Under the pieces are notes generated by a model. That model was not told the origin of the DNA and made no database searches. It saw nothing but the letters and a program-made list of their open reading frames with translations. A DNA stretch of 64,000 nt from Paenibacillus xylanexedens (GTDB lineage: Bacteria > Bacillota > Bacilli > Paenibacillales > Paenibacillaceae): NCBI RefSeq assembly GCF_007676705.1, contig NZ_VEBF01000001.1:1798001-1862000 (forward strand), written 5' to 3'. This document shows positions 15,914 to 24,531 of the stretch, piece by piece. The position numbers and the translations under genes are program-made. The number at the start of each line of letters is the position of its first letter. Positions within the stretch are counted from its first letter, which is position 1.

Positions 15914-16679
15914 TGTTGTAGAACAGAGGCAGTCGCGCGAACGCAACCAGGAAGCTCGTATCCCTGTGATGGAGATTTTTGGTCCGACGGTTCAAGGCGA
16001 AGGCATGGTCATCGGGCAAAAAACGATGTTTGTTCGCACCGCGGGCTGCGATTATCGCTGCTCCTGGTGCGACTCGGCCTTTACCTGGGACGGCAGTGGC
16101 AAGGACCAGATTCGGATGATTACGCCGGAGGACGTATGGGCAGAATTGCGCCGCGTTGGCGGCACGCGTTTCTCCCATGTCACCATCTCCGGCGGTAATC
16201 CCGCCCTGCTCGCTTCGCTGGGCGGATTGGTTGCCCTGCTGCGGGAGAACGACATCCGCACCGCGGTGGAGACACAGGGCTCCCGCTGGCAGCCTTGGCT
16301 GGCGGACATTGACGAAGTCACCGTCTCGCCCAAGCCACCCAGCTCCGGCATGGACACCGATTGGGCCGTGCTGGATGATCTGATCGAACGGCTCGCCGCT
16401 GGCCCGGTGGAACGAAGTCATAGTCTGAAGATCGTGATCTTCGATGAGACAGACTTGGATTATGCCCGCCGTGTGCATGCACGGTATCCGGGCACGGATT
16501 TATTTTTACAAACCGGGAACCCGGATGTGACTTCCGCCGACACGCCAGATCTGGCATCCTCGCTGCTTGCACGTTATGAGTGGCTGATTGACCAAGTCAG
16601 TGCTTCCGATGAGCTTAACAACGTTCGTGTGCTTCCACAGCTTCACACGCTGGTATGGGGCAACAAACGCGGCGTCTAA
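15906..16679 (+). CDS. queE: 7-carboxy-7-deazaguanine synthase QueE (radical SAM)
   Basis: The 257-aa radical SAM enzyme rearranges 6-carboxytetrahydropterin to 7-carboxy-7-deazaguanine. The iron-sulfur motif is Cys48-x3-Cys52-x2-Cys55 (CDYRCSWC), preceded by the family signature EIFGPTVQGEG and followed by TISGGNPALL. Base composition in the middle of the gene is more GC-rich than that of its neighbours. It overlaps queD by 8 bases. A 252-aa antisense frame across it is a shadow. Confidence 0.95.
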   Translation: MSSVVEQRQSRERNQEARIPVMEIFGPTVQGEGMVIGQKTMFVRTAGCDYRCSWCDSAFTWDGSGKDQIRMITPEDVWAELRRVGGTRFSHVTISGGNPALLASLGGLVALLRENDIRTAVETQGSRWQPWLADIDEVTVSPKPPSSGMDTDWAVLDDLIERLAAGPVERSHSLKIVIFDETDLDYARRVHARYPGTDLFLQTGNPDVTSADTPDLASSLLARYEWLIDQVSASDELNNVRVLPQLHTLVWGNKRGV

Positions 16680-16787
16680 TGGGCTCTATGGGTGGAGACA
16701 ATAAGAGAGTTAAACAGGCAAAAATGCCTATTTATATATACCGCGAGGCTTCGGGCTTTGACGGAAACAAGGAGCGTTTACGAACCG

Positions 16788-17279
16788 ATGAGACAACCTG
16801 ATGAGATGCAAGATGTGACGTTGCTGGGCAACCAGAACGTAAAATATACGTTTGAATATGATCCGGGAATCCTGGAGAACTTTGATAACAAACATCCGTA
16901 CCGTGATTATTTTGTAAAATTCAACTGCCCGGAGTTCACTAGTCTGTGCCCAATCACGGGTCAGCCGGACTTTGCGACGATCTATATCAGCTATATTCCG
17001 GATGTGAAAATGGTCGAGAGCAAATCGCTCAAACTATACCTGTTCAGCTTCCGCAACCATGGTGATTTCCACGAAGATTGTGTGAATATCATCATGAACG
17101 ACCTAATCAAGCTGATGGACCCGCGCTTCATTGAAGTATGGGGCAAATTCACACCGCGTGGCGGCATTTCCATTGACCCTTATACGAACTATGGTAAGCC
17201 GGGAACGAAGTATGAGCAGATGGCTGAGCATCGTATGATGAATCATGATATGTATCCGGAAACGATTGATAATCGTTAA
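16788..17279 (+). CDS. queF: NADPH-dependent preQ0 reductase QueF
   Basis: The 163-aa enzyme reduces preQ0 to preQ1, the last free-base step of queuosine synthesis. The nucleophile is Cys54 in [13 protein letters not shown], with the conserved [20 protein letters not shown] segment for NADPH and Glu binding. Its length matches the single-domain Bacillus-type QueF. ATG 16788 is chosen by homology, since the protein then begins shortly before [14 protein letters not shown] lies 13 bases upstream. It follows queE after 108 bp, probably in the same transcript, and a terminator follows. Confidence 0.96.
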   Translation: MRQPDEMQDVTLLGNQNVKYTFEYDPGILENFDNKHPYRDYFVKFNCPEFTSLCPITGQPDFATIYISYIPDVKMVESKSLKLYLFSFRNHGDFHEDCVNIIMNDLIKLMDPRFIEVWGKFTPRGGISIDPYTNYGKPGTKYEQMAEHRMMNHDMYPETIDNR

Positions 17280-17332
17280 ACTGGTGTGTAAATCAATTCT
17301 GCTATAAATAAAATCAAATTATAGGACACAGG

Positions 17333-17375
17333 AAAGCCGAACTCTTCAAACCTGAAGAAGTCCGGCTTTTTCTTT
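17333..17375. terminator. Terminator of the que operon
   Basis: AAAGCCG..ACTCTTC pairs with GAAGAAGT..CGGCTTT around a 6-base loop and is followed by TTTTTCTTTG, 54 bp past queF. It can also serve the opposite strand. Confidence 0.85.
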
Positions 17376-17398
17376 GTTTAGTTTAAACCCGTAGAACC

Positions 17399-17494
17399 TC
17401 AGTCTCTCGATGCCTGAAACGTTATTACAGTCATATATACAATGGTCATCACCAGCTCACGTTTGGCAGAAACATAAGGTGATAGCGATTTCAT
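17399..17494 (-). CDS. Possible 31-aa peptide with strong ribosome binding site
   Basis: The frame MKSLSPYVSAKRELVM... of 31 codons has AGGAGG 7 bases before its ATG and a bidirectional terminator just past its stop. The middle is hydrophobic (LVMTIVYMTVITF), suggesting a short membrane-interacting peptide. No family is recognised. It lies alone between queF and the MFS gene, on the other strand. The strong Shine-Dalgarno is the main support. Confidence 0.4.
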   Translation of the reverse strand: MKSLSPYVSAKRELVMTIVYMTVITFQASRD

Positions 17495-17704
17495 ATCCAT
17501 CCCTCCTCTGGCCTTCTTACACATAAATATGGATCTTCTTACAGTAGATGCTAAAGCAATACGTTTCTGTTGTAAATGTACGTTTTCTCTTGTTCCCCTT
17601 GTCGGTCCAATCAATCTATCCTATTATGTAATAATATGCTTACACGCATATATTACAACATCAGGCGCTGATCCCTCGTGACCGCGACCAAAGGAGAATT
17701 GTAC

Positions 17705-18979
17705 ATGTCTACACAAACCTCATTAACCAAGGACGCCACAGCGCGTTCGAAAGCCCCACCCGGATTGGATGCCCAAAGCACCGTTTACCGGATACTCATT
17801 GCGATCAGTCTGGTTCATCTGTTCAATGATTCGATCCAGTCGGTCATTCCCGCCATTTTTCCGATTCTGAAAGACTCCATGCATCTCACCTATACTCAAA
17901 TCGGATGGATCTCATTTGCTATCAACTTTACCGCTTCCATTATGCAGCCTGTCGTAGGCTGGTTTGCTGATAAAAAACCGACGCCGTCCATTCTGCCCAT
18001 CGGTATGGGTTTTACGTTTACCGGCATGTTGCTGCTCGCCTTTGCTGACAGTTATATGGCTGTCCTGATCTCCGTTATTTTTGTCGGTCTGGGTTCCGCT
18101 GCTTTCCATCCGGAAGGTTCGCGTGTATCGCACATGGCTGCTGGTCAACGCCGTGGACTGGCACAGTCCATCTTCCAGGTTGGTGGTAACGCTGGGCAAT
18201 CCCTTGCCCCATTGCTTACACGCTGGATCTTTATCCCGTTTGGACTGTTCGGAGCTATTGGATTTACAGGCATTGCTGCCATGGGGATTGCAGTCCAGAT
18301 CTACATAGCCCGTTGGTATGGACGCATGCTGCAATCGGGTGGATACCTGCGTAGACAGGCTGCTGCTCGTCGTGCACCCAATCCTGCTTTGCGCAAAAAG
18401 ATTACTGCCGCCATTACGATATTAATCTTGCTCGTCTTTGTTCGTTCCTGGTATATCGCTTCCATCGGCAGCTTCTATGCGTTTAATCTGAAAGATACCT
18501 TTGGATTGTCCACAGAGGACGCGCAGATCTATATCTTCTTGTTCCTGGCTGCCGGAGCACTGGGTACGTTCTTCGGAGGCCCACTGGCGGATCGATTCGG
18601 CAAACGCAACCTGATCTTCCTGTCCATGGCCGGAGCTGCTCCACTGGCGCTGTTGTTGCCCTATGCGAATCTGTTCTGGACAGGTGTACTGCTAACCATT
18701 ATTGGTTTTATCATGTTATCCAGCTTCTCGGTTACCGTTGTCTATGCACAAATGCTGATTCCAGGCAAAATCGGAACGGTCTCTGGCCTGATCACTGGTC
18801 TGGCATTTGGTATGGGAGGTCTGGGTGCACTTGTTCTGGGCAACTGGATTGATGTCTTCGACGTATCACCGGTAATGCAGATGTGCAGCTTCCTGCCACT
18901 GCTCGGGATCTTCACATTCCTGCTTCCATCCGATAAATTACTGAATATCTGGGCGAAAGAAAATGGTAGTGAAGAGTAA
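17705..18979 (+). CDS. MFS transporter, fosmidomycin-resistance (Fsr) type
   Basis: The 424-aa membrane protein has about 12 hydrophobic segments of the major facilitator superfamily and resembles Fsr, the fosmidomycin exporter: LVHLFNDSIQSVIPAIFPIL in the first helix, GLGSAAFHPEGSR, and FQVGGNAGQSLAPL. The substrate in this strain is not known from sequence. ATG 17705 is chosen because AAAGGAG lies 8 bases upstream; the in-frame ATG at 17678 has none. It is monocistronic, with a terminator 35 bp downstream shared with the convergent deacylase gene. Confidence 0.9.
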   Translation: MSTQTSLTKDATARSKAPPGLDAQSTVYRILIAISLVHLFNDSIQSVIPAIFPILKDSMHLTYTQIGWISFAINFTASIMQPVVGWFADKKPTPSILPIGMGFTFTGMLLLAFADSYMAVLISVIFVGLGSAAFHPEGSRVSHMAAGQRRGLAQSIFQVGGNAGQSLAPLLTRWIFIPFGLFGAIGFTGIAAMGIAVQIYIARWYGRMLQSGGYLRRQAAARRAPNPALRKKITAAITILILLVFVRSWYIASIGSFYAFNLKDTFGLSTEDAQIYIFLFLAAGALGTFFGGPLADRFGKRNLIFLSMAGAAPLALLLPYANLFWTGVLLTIIGFIMLSSFSVTVVYAQMLIPGKIGTVSGLITGLAFGMGGLGALVLGNWIDVFDVSPVMQMCSFLPLLGIFTFLLPSDKLLNIWAKENGSEE

Positions 18980-19013
18980 CCTACATTTGCAGCCTGAATA
19001 AAAATTGAACCAT

Positions 19014-19068
19014 AACAAAAAGGTTCCCGCCAACTCTGTATTTACAGACCGGCAGGAACCTTTTTGTT
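19014..19068. terminator. Bidirectional terminator between MFS and deacylase genes
   Basis: AACAAAAAGGTTCC and GGAACCTTTTTGTT are perfect reverse complements, with further CGCC/CGGC pairing inside. Both strands end in T-runs. Confidence 0.9.
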
Positions 19069-19101
19069 ATATTTGTTTTCTCGTAATTAGCTACAAACGT
19101 T

Positions 19102-19590
19102 CTATTCAACATCACACATGACAACACTGCTGCCATGAGCTGTGATCAGTGCCTGAACATCTTCAAATTCAAGGAATACCGTCGCCGTATTTTCCATGGG
19201 ATGAATTCCAATTTTTTGACCGACTAGATCTTTGTCAAAGACTACGGTTACGTTTTTCTGAATATTATTGAGAACCCCCATTGGATTGACATGCCCTTTT
19301 TCCAATCTGAGGAATTCCAACAAATCCTTCTCGCTGGCAAAACTGAGTTTGCGGCTAGGTATCTTTTCGCTTAAACTTCTCAAATCAACGGACTTCGTTC
19401 CAGCAATCGTCACCAGATAATAGTTGCGCTTCTTGTCATCACGCAGAAATAGATTTTTAACGATATGTTCTGTATGTGGAATTTGATAAGAGAATATTTC
19501 CTCCATCGTGTATACTGCGGGATGTTCAATGCTCTCGTAAACGATATTATTGCGATCCAAAAGATCATAGAAACCCTGTTTGTTTAACAT
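19102..19590 (-). CDS. Prolyl-tRNA deacylase (YbaK/ProX family)
   Basis: The 162-aa protein belongs to the YbaK/aminoacyl-tRNA editing family, closest in look to the ProX/PrdX group that hydrolyses misacylated Ala-tRNA-Pro. Motifs are YESIEHPAVYT near the N-terminus, HIVKNLFLRDDKKRNYYLVT in the centre and GHVNPMGVLNN with the family-typical Gly and Asn. It complements the editing domain of ProRS, although the genes are 10 kb apart. The EcsC gene lies 39 bp upstream on the same strand, so they may be co-transcribed. Confidence 0.88.
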   Translation of the reverse strand: MLNKQGFYDLLDRNNIVYESIEHPAVYTMEEIFSYQIPHTEHIVKNLFLRDDKKRNYYLVTIAGTKSVDLRSLSEKIPSRKLSFASEKDLLEFLRLEKGHVNPMGVLNNIQKNVTVVFDKDLVGQKIGIHPMENTATVFLEFEDVQALITAHGSSVVMCDVE

Positions 19591-19629
19591 GTAAAATTCA
19601 TCTCTTTCATTTAAGTATTCTTCTGTACA

Positions 19630-20475
19630 TTATTTCAAACGCTGAAGGATCAGCCGTTTTTTGTACAGCATTTTACCTGCTTCGGCTACATCACGAATCG
19701 TATTTTTGTTGCTCACCGAACCGAATACCATGCCGGCAATCGGAACGAGTTGGAACAGCTTCTTCCAGCCAAAGGATTCACTGTAGGAGTTAAAAACTTC
19801 CCGCCAGCCCTGCATCTGCGATACCACTTCAATGGGCTTGTCCGGATCATCGTAAGCTGCGAGTTCTTCAATAATCGCTTTCTTGCCTACAATATCAGCG
19901 GAAGAGAATTGCAGACATTTGACAATAAAGATGCGCTCCAGCGGCTCATCCGGATCATATCCGTAACATAGTGCCATCTCCTGAAGTACCTTCAGAGAAA
20001 GCCCCATCACCATCGGAATATCTGCTGCAATGGTTACTATGCCACCAAACCCTGTAGCTGCTCCCTGAGCCGCGGCAAACTTCGTTCGACTCTCGGTAAT
20101 ATTATCAGCCACCTGGTCCAGCACCTGAAGTGGCAGATTCTCTACACTATGAATCTTGGCTGTGCCCTCAGCTTCTGCTTCCTGCTCCAGACGATCGGTC
20201 GTATCCATCATGGAATAACCAGACTTCTCAGCTTCCTCTTGCAGCAATTTGGCTATTTTTTTCTTCTGTACGAGAAATTTGCCCCCATTCTGCACATACT
20301 GACCGACGTCGTTCAGGGAATCTCCGATCTTCTGTTTTAGCGCTTTAGGCATCACTTTATCCAACATCGCAAAGGGCAAACGCCCGATTTTATCCCAAAT
20401 AAACAAGTCTTTCTGCTGTTTCTCCCATTTCAAAATCTGTTCAAGTTCCTTGTCCAACGTCTCGCGTGAATCCAT
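19630..20475 (-). CDS. EcsC-family protein
   Basis: The 281-aa protein belongs to the EcsC family, named for the third gene of the Bacillus ecs operon and of unknown biochemical role. Visible features are an amphipathic N-terminal helical part, a Gly/Ala-rich hydrophobic segment (AAAQGAATGFGGIVTIAADIPMV) that probably touches or enters the membrane, and a second hydrophobic stretch (FQLVPIAGMVFGSVSN). ATG 20475 is chosen because AGGAGG is 7 bases upstream; the ATG at 20523 lacks one. There is no neighbouring ABC transporter, unlike ecsAB. Confidence 0.85.
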   Translation of the reverse strand: MDSRETLDKELEQILKWEKQQKDLFIWDKIGRLPFAMLDKVMPKALKQKIGDSLNDVGQYVQNGGKFLVQKKKIAKLLQEEAEKSGYSMMDTTDRLEQEAEAEGTAKIHSVENLPLQVLDQVADNITESRTKFAAAQGAATGFGGIVTIAADIPMVMGLSLKVLQEMALCYGYDPDEPLERIFIVKCLQFSSADIVGKKAIIEELAAYDDPDKPIEVVSQMQGWREVFNSYSESFGWKKLFQLVPIAGMVFGSVSNKNTIRDVAEAGKMLYKKRLILQRLK

Positions 20476-20608
20476 ATGTGATCCTCCTAATAGGTTGTGT
20501 ATCGTAATCTGTATCTTTCTCATACGCAGAAATCATCGTTGTGGTTGCTTTGTTTTATTTCCAGGACACATATGTTCAGGCCTTTCTATCTTATCGTTCA
20601 CATACGGA

Positions 20609-20647
20609 AGAGCCCTTAATCAGCATCACTCGCTAACTAAGGGCTCT
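20609..20647 (-). terminator. Terminator of the arabinan operon
   Basis: AGAGCCCTTA and TAAGGGCTCT form a perfect 10-bp stem with a 19-base loop, 24 bp past the last GH43 gene. The T-tail is weak, so termination may be partial. Confidence 0.6.
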
Positions 20648-20670
20648 CGTATTTAAGGTTTCACTACCTC

Positions 20671-21651
20671 TTATTTCGTTTCTGCTACTGCTTTTCCATC
20701 TGGAACCGGAACACCGAAGTCAGGTGTGCCATCTTCACGCCATTGAATCACTTGAGCACGGGCGTGACGGTTCGGATCATACAAGGGATCACCCTCGATG
20801 TCTTTGTAATTACGCGCATGATAAATCAGAATATCGGTCTTGCCATCCGGTGACACCGTAAAGCTGTTATGCCCCGGACCGTATTGGCCGTTCGCTTCAC
20901 AAGTCTGGAATACCGGTTTGGGTGATTTCACCCAGCTTGCCGGATCAAGCAAATCGGCATTTTCATCTGCGGTGAGCAGACCCATGCAATAATTATAATC
21001 GGTCGCGCTGGCCGAGTAGCCGATAAACAACCGCCCATTCCGATGCATCACGGCTGCTCCTTCATTGACCTTAAAGCCGATGATCTCCCAATCGTACTCT
21101 GGCGTAGAGATCATGACCTGTTCACCGCGTATCGTCCATGGGTTTTCCATTTCGGCAATGTACAGGTTCGAGTTGCCCACAATATCGGGATCTTTCTGCG
21201 CCCAGACCAGATAGCGGATTCCCTTATGTTCAAAGGTCGTTGCATCCAGCGCGAATGATTCCCACCGGGTGTAAATCTGCCCCTTCTCTACCCACTCTCC
21301 TTCAAGTGGATTCGCAGAATCGTTCTCCAAAACATACATCCGATGATCGAACAGACCTTCGTTGGTCTCACTGGTGTGAGCCGCAGCGTAGTGTATGTAC
21401 CATTTGCCATCGATAAAATGAATCTCCGGTGCCCAGATGTTGGCACTCATTGGCCCTGTGTCACGCTTCGTCCAAGCCGTTACCGGCTCAGCATTTCTCA
21501 ACTCTTCCAACGTCTCTGCTCGTCGGATCTCAATCCGGTCAAAGGCTGGTACTGATGCGGAAAAATAATAGTAACCGTCTGTATGACGGTACACCCACGG
21601 ATCAGCACGCTGCTCCAGGATAGGATTAGTAAAGGTAATGGAATCAGTCAT
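20671..21651 (-). CDS. Cytoplasmic GH43 alpha-L-arabinofuranosidase/xylosidase
   Basis: The 326-aa single-domain five-bladed propeller enzyme lacks a signal peptide. The GH43 base Asp17 is in QRADPWVYR, the pKa-modulating Asp in FALDATTF and the acid Glu in KVNEGAAVM; YGPGHNSFTV carries the conserved His. It looks like the GH43 subfamily 26/27-type arabinofuranosidases. Being last in the arabinan operon, it probably removes arabinose from oligosaccharides imported by the upstream ABC system. Two structured repeats separate it from the preceding GH43 gene, so its mRNA level may differ. Beta-xylosidase activity is possible. Confidence 0.88.
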   Translation of the reverse strand: MTDSITFTNPILEQRADPWVYRHTDGYYYFSASVPAFDRIEIRRAETLEELRNAEPVTAWTKRDTGPMSANIWAPEIHFIDGKWYIHYAAAHTSETNEGLFDHRMYVLENDSANPLEGEWVEKGQIYTRWESFALDATTFEHKGIRYLVWAQKDPDIVGNSNLYIAEMENPWTIRGEQVMISTPEYDWEIIGFKVNEGAAVMHRNGRLFIGYSASATDYNYCMGLLTADENADLLDPASWVKSPKPVFQTCEANGQYGPGHNSFTVSPDGKTDILIYHARNYKDIEGDPLYDPNRHARAQVIQWREDGTPDFGVPVPDGKAVAETK

Positions 21652-21732
21652 GGGAATGCTCCCCTTTCAAATGTGTGTGATGGCTCGGAGTTAGGAATGT
21701 AACGCATACGTGAAAAGAAAAGGCAAGACATG

Positions 21733-21890
21733 GTGCACAGCGGACGTTCGGGGGTGGTAGGCCCTGGGTGCTCTCTTGTCCTCCGATTTCTTTTTCCACC
21801 GCTTCTGGCGGTTGAAATCGGATGCCAAACTCGCTCCTGCGGCTCCTTCCTCCCCTCACTGCTTGTGCACCTTTGGAGCGGCAGCTCGCT
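21733..21890. repeat. Structured intergenic repeat, copy 1 (158 bp)
   Basis: The unit runs from GTGCACAGCGGACGTTCG to GCAGCTCGCT and is nearly identical to copy 2 at 22024-22180. Inside is a strong hairpin TCCGATTTC..CCGC / GCGG..GAAATCGGA, and GTGCAC occurs near both ends. Both copies point the same way. Confidence 0.85.
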
Positions 21891-22023
21891 CTTACCGCGC
21901 TCGCTGGGTTACAACCTCACTTCGAGCCTTTTTTGTGGCTCGGTCTTATGGGGTTGACCGTTCGCAGGGTCAACTCTCCCCGTGTAATGCAGGGCTGGCC
22001 GCAGAGCTATAGGCCAGCTTTGG

Positions 22024-22180
22024 GTGCACAGCGGACGTTCGAGGGTGGTAGGGACTTGGTGCTCTCTTGTCCTCCGATTTCTTTTTTCACCGCTCCTGGC
22101 GGTTGAAATCGGATGCCAAACTCGCTCCTGCGGCTCCTTCCTCCCACTCACTGCTTGTGCACCATTGGCGCAGCAGCTCG
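22024..22180. repeat. Structured intergenic repeat, copy 2 (157 bp)
   Basis: This is the direct copy of 21733-21890, ending 4 bp from the stop codon of the lipoprotein GH43 gene (stop at 22185-22187). The 133-bp spacer between the copies contains further hairpins: CGAGCC / GGCTCG, GTTGACC / GGTCAAC and CTGGCC / GGCCAG. On the transcribed strand this would make a heavily folded intercistronic RNA. Confidence 0.85.
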
Positions 22181-22184
22181 CCCC

Positions 22185-23666
22185 TTATTCCTCAGCTGCG
22201 CTGATTTGCTTGCCCCAGATCGCCACGCCGTGGTCATTGAGTCCTGTCACTACGAGCGCAGATTGGCTTCGCTCCCAGTCCCAAGACGGCAGCAGCTTCA
22301 GCTCTTCTATGGAAGCTCCGCCCCATGGGCTTTCTTTCCACTTTAGTGTCAATGTTTGTTTACCATCAAACGTCCAGGTTCCTGAACCGTTTTCGCTTTG
22401 AATTTTACCGTTGTCCGTTAGGGTATAAGGCACGGCTTGAATCTGCCCGTCCACGGACGGATCAAGCGCCATGCCTTCCCACTCCCCGGCAATCATGGAC
22501 TTCGGAATGTCCTGTACAGTCTCACCGGCGTAACGCTCCGGTGAAACGACAGGCCAGCCGTCCTTGGTCCATAACATTTTGCGTACATGCAGATATGGCC
22601 AGTTTTTATCCGTCTCGCCCCGTGCATGATGCACGATGTAATAATCGTCTCCGTCCTTCAGAACGGAGTTATGTCCGGGCGCAACCCAGCCCTCGCCTTC
22701 TGTGAAGCGATAACCGCCGAGAATTTTGGTGCCAATCTCATATTGCGGCAGATGCTCCGTATCCAGCATGTTATTGCCGTTTATGTCCGTGTACGGGCCT
22801 GTGATTGAATCAGCACGCGCAACCCTCACGTTATAGTCCTCGAATAAGGAATCATAGGAGACAAACAGATAATACTTTTTGAACTCCGGGTTATACACAA
22901 TGTACGGACCTTCGACTGCACCTTCTTCGGTAGCACGATCCCGAGCGGCAATACGGGTACCATAACCCTCGTCCTTGAATTTCCCCGTGTCCGGATCCAG
23001 CGGCGCAATATAGATACCGTCAAAAAACGAACCGTATACCATCCACGAATTGCCCTCGGCATCCACAATGGGATTGGCATCTATCGCATTCAGTTTGTCT
23101 TGTTCATTGGCAGAAGTTTGCACTACCAGTCCTTCATCTGTCCAAGGCCCTTCGGGAGATGACGATGTCTGAAGACCAATAGCCGACTGGGTACTGCCAA
23201 AAGTAGAAGCCGAATAATACATCCGATAGGTATCGCCAGCCTGGATCACATCGGGTGCCCATAGATTAAGTGCACCTGTCCAATCCAGCGCTTCTTGCGG
23301 AATGCCCGGCAGAGCCTGACCTACCCACTTCCAGTGGATCAGATCATCTGATTTGCGTACCATGACGCCGGGTTTCGCTTCTCCTGCTACACGAACGTCT
23401 GTGGAATAGACGTAGTATCCCTGATCGGTTTTGATAATGGCCGGATCATGCGCATTGTTCACCGTCCAACGGGATTCATCATCCAGTATGGAAGTGTCAT
23501 ACAGCTGAGTATCTTGGGGAGCTTCAGGAAAGTCCGGACGGGGCACCGTTTCTCCCGCCCCTTCTCCAGCACAACCCGTAGCCCCAGTAATCAACAACAG
23601 CAACATGGAAGCAACAACCCCTCTCTTCGAAAATGTCCACCCTCGGAATCTCTTCCGCTGATTCAT
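22185..23666 (-). CDS. GH43 arabinan endo-1,5-alpha-L-arabinosidase, lipoprotein (Abn2-like)
   Basis: The 493-aa enzyme resembles the Bacillus Abn2 type. An N-terminal signal ends at Cys32 in TGATGC, a slightly atypical lipobox, so it is probably tethered outside the membrane. The GH43 propeller (about residues 65-390) has base Asp74 (NAHDPAII), Asp195 (NAIDANPIV), acid Glu251 (AVEGPYIVY) and the His of APGHNSVL. A C-terminal beta domain follows (about 400-493). It should cut arabinan or branched oligosaccharides at the surface to feed the transporter encoded just upstream. Its ATG overlaps the permease stop by 4 bases. Confidence 0.9.
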   Translation of the reverse strand: MNQRKRFRGWTFSKRGVVASMLLLLITGATGCAGEGAGETVPRPDFPEAPQDTQLYDTSILDDESRWTVNNAHDPAIIKTDQGYYVYSTDVRVAGEAKPGVMVRKSDDLIHWKWVGQALPGIPQEALDWTGALNLWAPDVIQAGDTYRMYYSASTFGSTQSAIGLQTSSSPEGPWTDEGLVVQTSANEQDKLNAIDANPIVDAEGNSWMVYGSFFDGIYIAPLDPDTGKFKDEGYGTRIAARDRATEEGAVEGPYIVYNPEFKKYYLFVSYDSLFEDYNVRVARADSITGPYTDINGNNMLDTEHLPQYEIGTKILGGYRFTEGEGWVAPGHNSVLKDGDDYYIVHHARGETDKNWPYLHVRKMLWTKDGWPVVSPERYAGETVQDIPKSMIAGEWEGMALDPSVDGQIQAVPYTLTDNGKIQSENGSGTWTFDGKQTLTLKWKESPWGGASIEELKLLPSWDWERSQSALVVTGLNDHGVAIWGKQISAAEE

Positions 23667-24505
23667 CCCTTAACTCCCGAAATGGCAACCGATTCAATAA
23701 TCTGTTTCTGGAAGATCAGGAAGATGATTAATACCGGTAACAGAGCCACAATCGACGCTGCCATAATAAGTGGATAATCCGTCTGGATTGCATACGTGGC
23801 ATTGAAGTTCGCTATAACCAGCTGCAGCGTCTGCTTCTCCGGTGAGTTCAGATAGATAATCGGTGCGAGATAATCGTTCCAGATCCCCATGAACCACAGA
23901 ATTAACTGTGCAGCAACGGCAGGTTTAATCAACGGGAATGTAATACTGGAATAGAGACGGAAATAGGAACTTCCATCAATTTTGGCTGCTTCAATAATGG
24001 CATCTGGCACACTAAGCAGATATTGCCGGAGGAAGAAGATCATAATCACATTACCGAACAACCCCGGTACAATAAGCGGCAATAATGTATCTGTCCAGCC
24101 AAGTTTTGAGAACATCATGAATTGTGGAATCATGACTGTTGGATACGGAATCATCATGGAAGCAAGCAAAGCAAGAAACAGTTTGTTTTTATGTGGAAAC
24201 CTCAATTTGGCAAAAGCAAACGCAGCGATACTGGATGTAAACGTACCGACGATCGTTACACTCACCGCGACAATGAGGCTGTTTTTGATCCCGCTTAGCA
24301 GAGGGCCTGCTTCCCATATTTCCTTATACTTTCCAAATTGAAACACTTCAGGTATCCACACAGGTGGAAGCGCGAATACATCCTGCTTCTCCTTCAATGA
24401 AGTGGATAGCATCCAGATCAGTGGTGCAACCATCGCAATGGCACCGATCGCGAGTACGATAAAAATGATCGTGTTCGTTAAATTCCTTTTTTGACTGTAA
24501 GACAT
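23663..24505 (-). CDS. Sugar ABC transporter permease, MalG/AraQ type
   Basis: The 280-aa inner-membrane permease has six hydrophobic segments and the EAA loop (EAAKIDGSSYFRLYSSITFPLIKP) that contacts the ATPase. With the upstream MalF-type permease and the lipoprotein binding protein it forms an importer for arabino-oligosaccharides, as inferred from the GH43 neighbours and the araNPQ-like order. No ATPase gene is present; a shared MsmX-type ATPase elsewhere is expected. The C-terminus overlaps the next gene's ATG. Confidence 0.93.
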   Translation of the reverse strand: MSYSQKRNLTNTIIFIVLAIGAIAMVAPLIWMLSTSLKEKQDVFALPPVWIPEVFQFGKYKEIWEAGPLLSGIKNSLIVAVSVTIVGTFTSSIAAFAFAKLRFPHKNKLFLALLASMMIPYPTVMIPQFMMFSKLGWTDTLLPLIVPGLFGNVIMIFFLRQYLLSVPDAIIEAAKIDGSSYFRLYSSITFPLIKPAVAAQLILWFMGIWNDYLAPIIYLNSPEKQTLQLVIANFNATYAIQTDYPLIMAASIVALLPVLIIFLIFQKQIIESVAISGVKG

Positions 24506-24531
24506 CTCCGATTCACTCCTTCCCTTGACAA

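Noticed and set aside
15720..16478. 252-codon frame antisense to queD/queE
   Set aside because: The plus-strand genes have complete family motifs; the antisense frame has none.
21733..22180. CRISPR array
   Set aside because: Only two long (about 158 bp) copies with a structured spacer, no cas genes; not CRISPR-like.
21730..22401. Several overlapping plus-strand frames across the repeat pair
   Set aside because: They arise from the repeat sequence and its GC-rich hairpins, and have no ribosome binding site.
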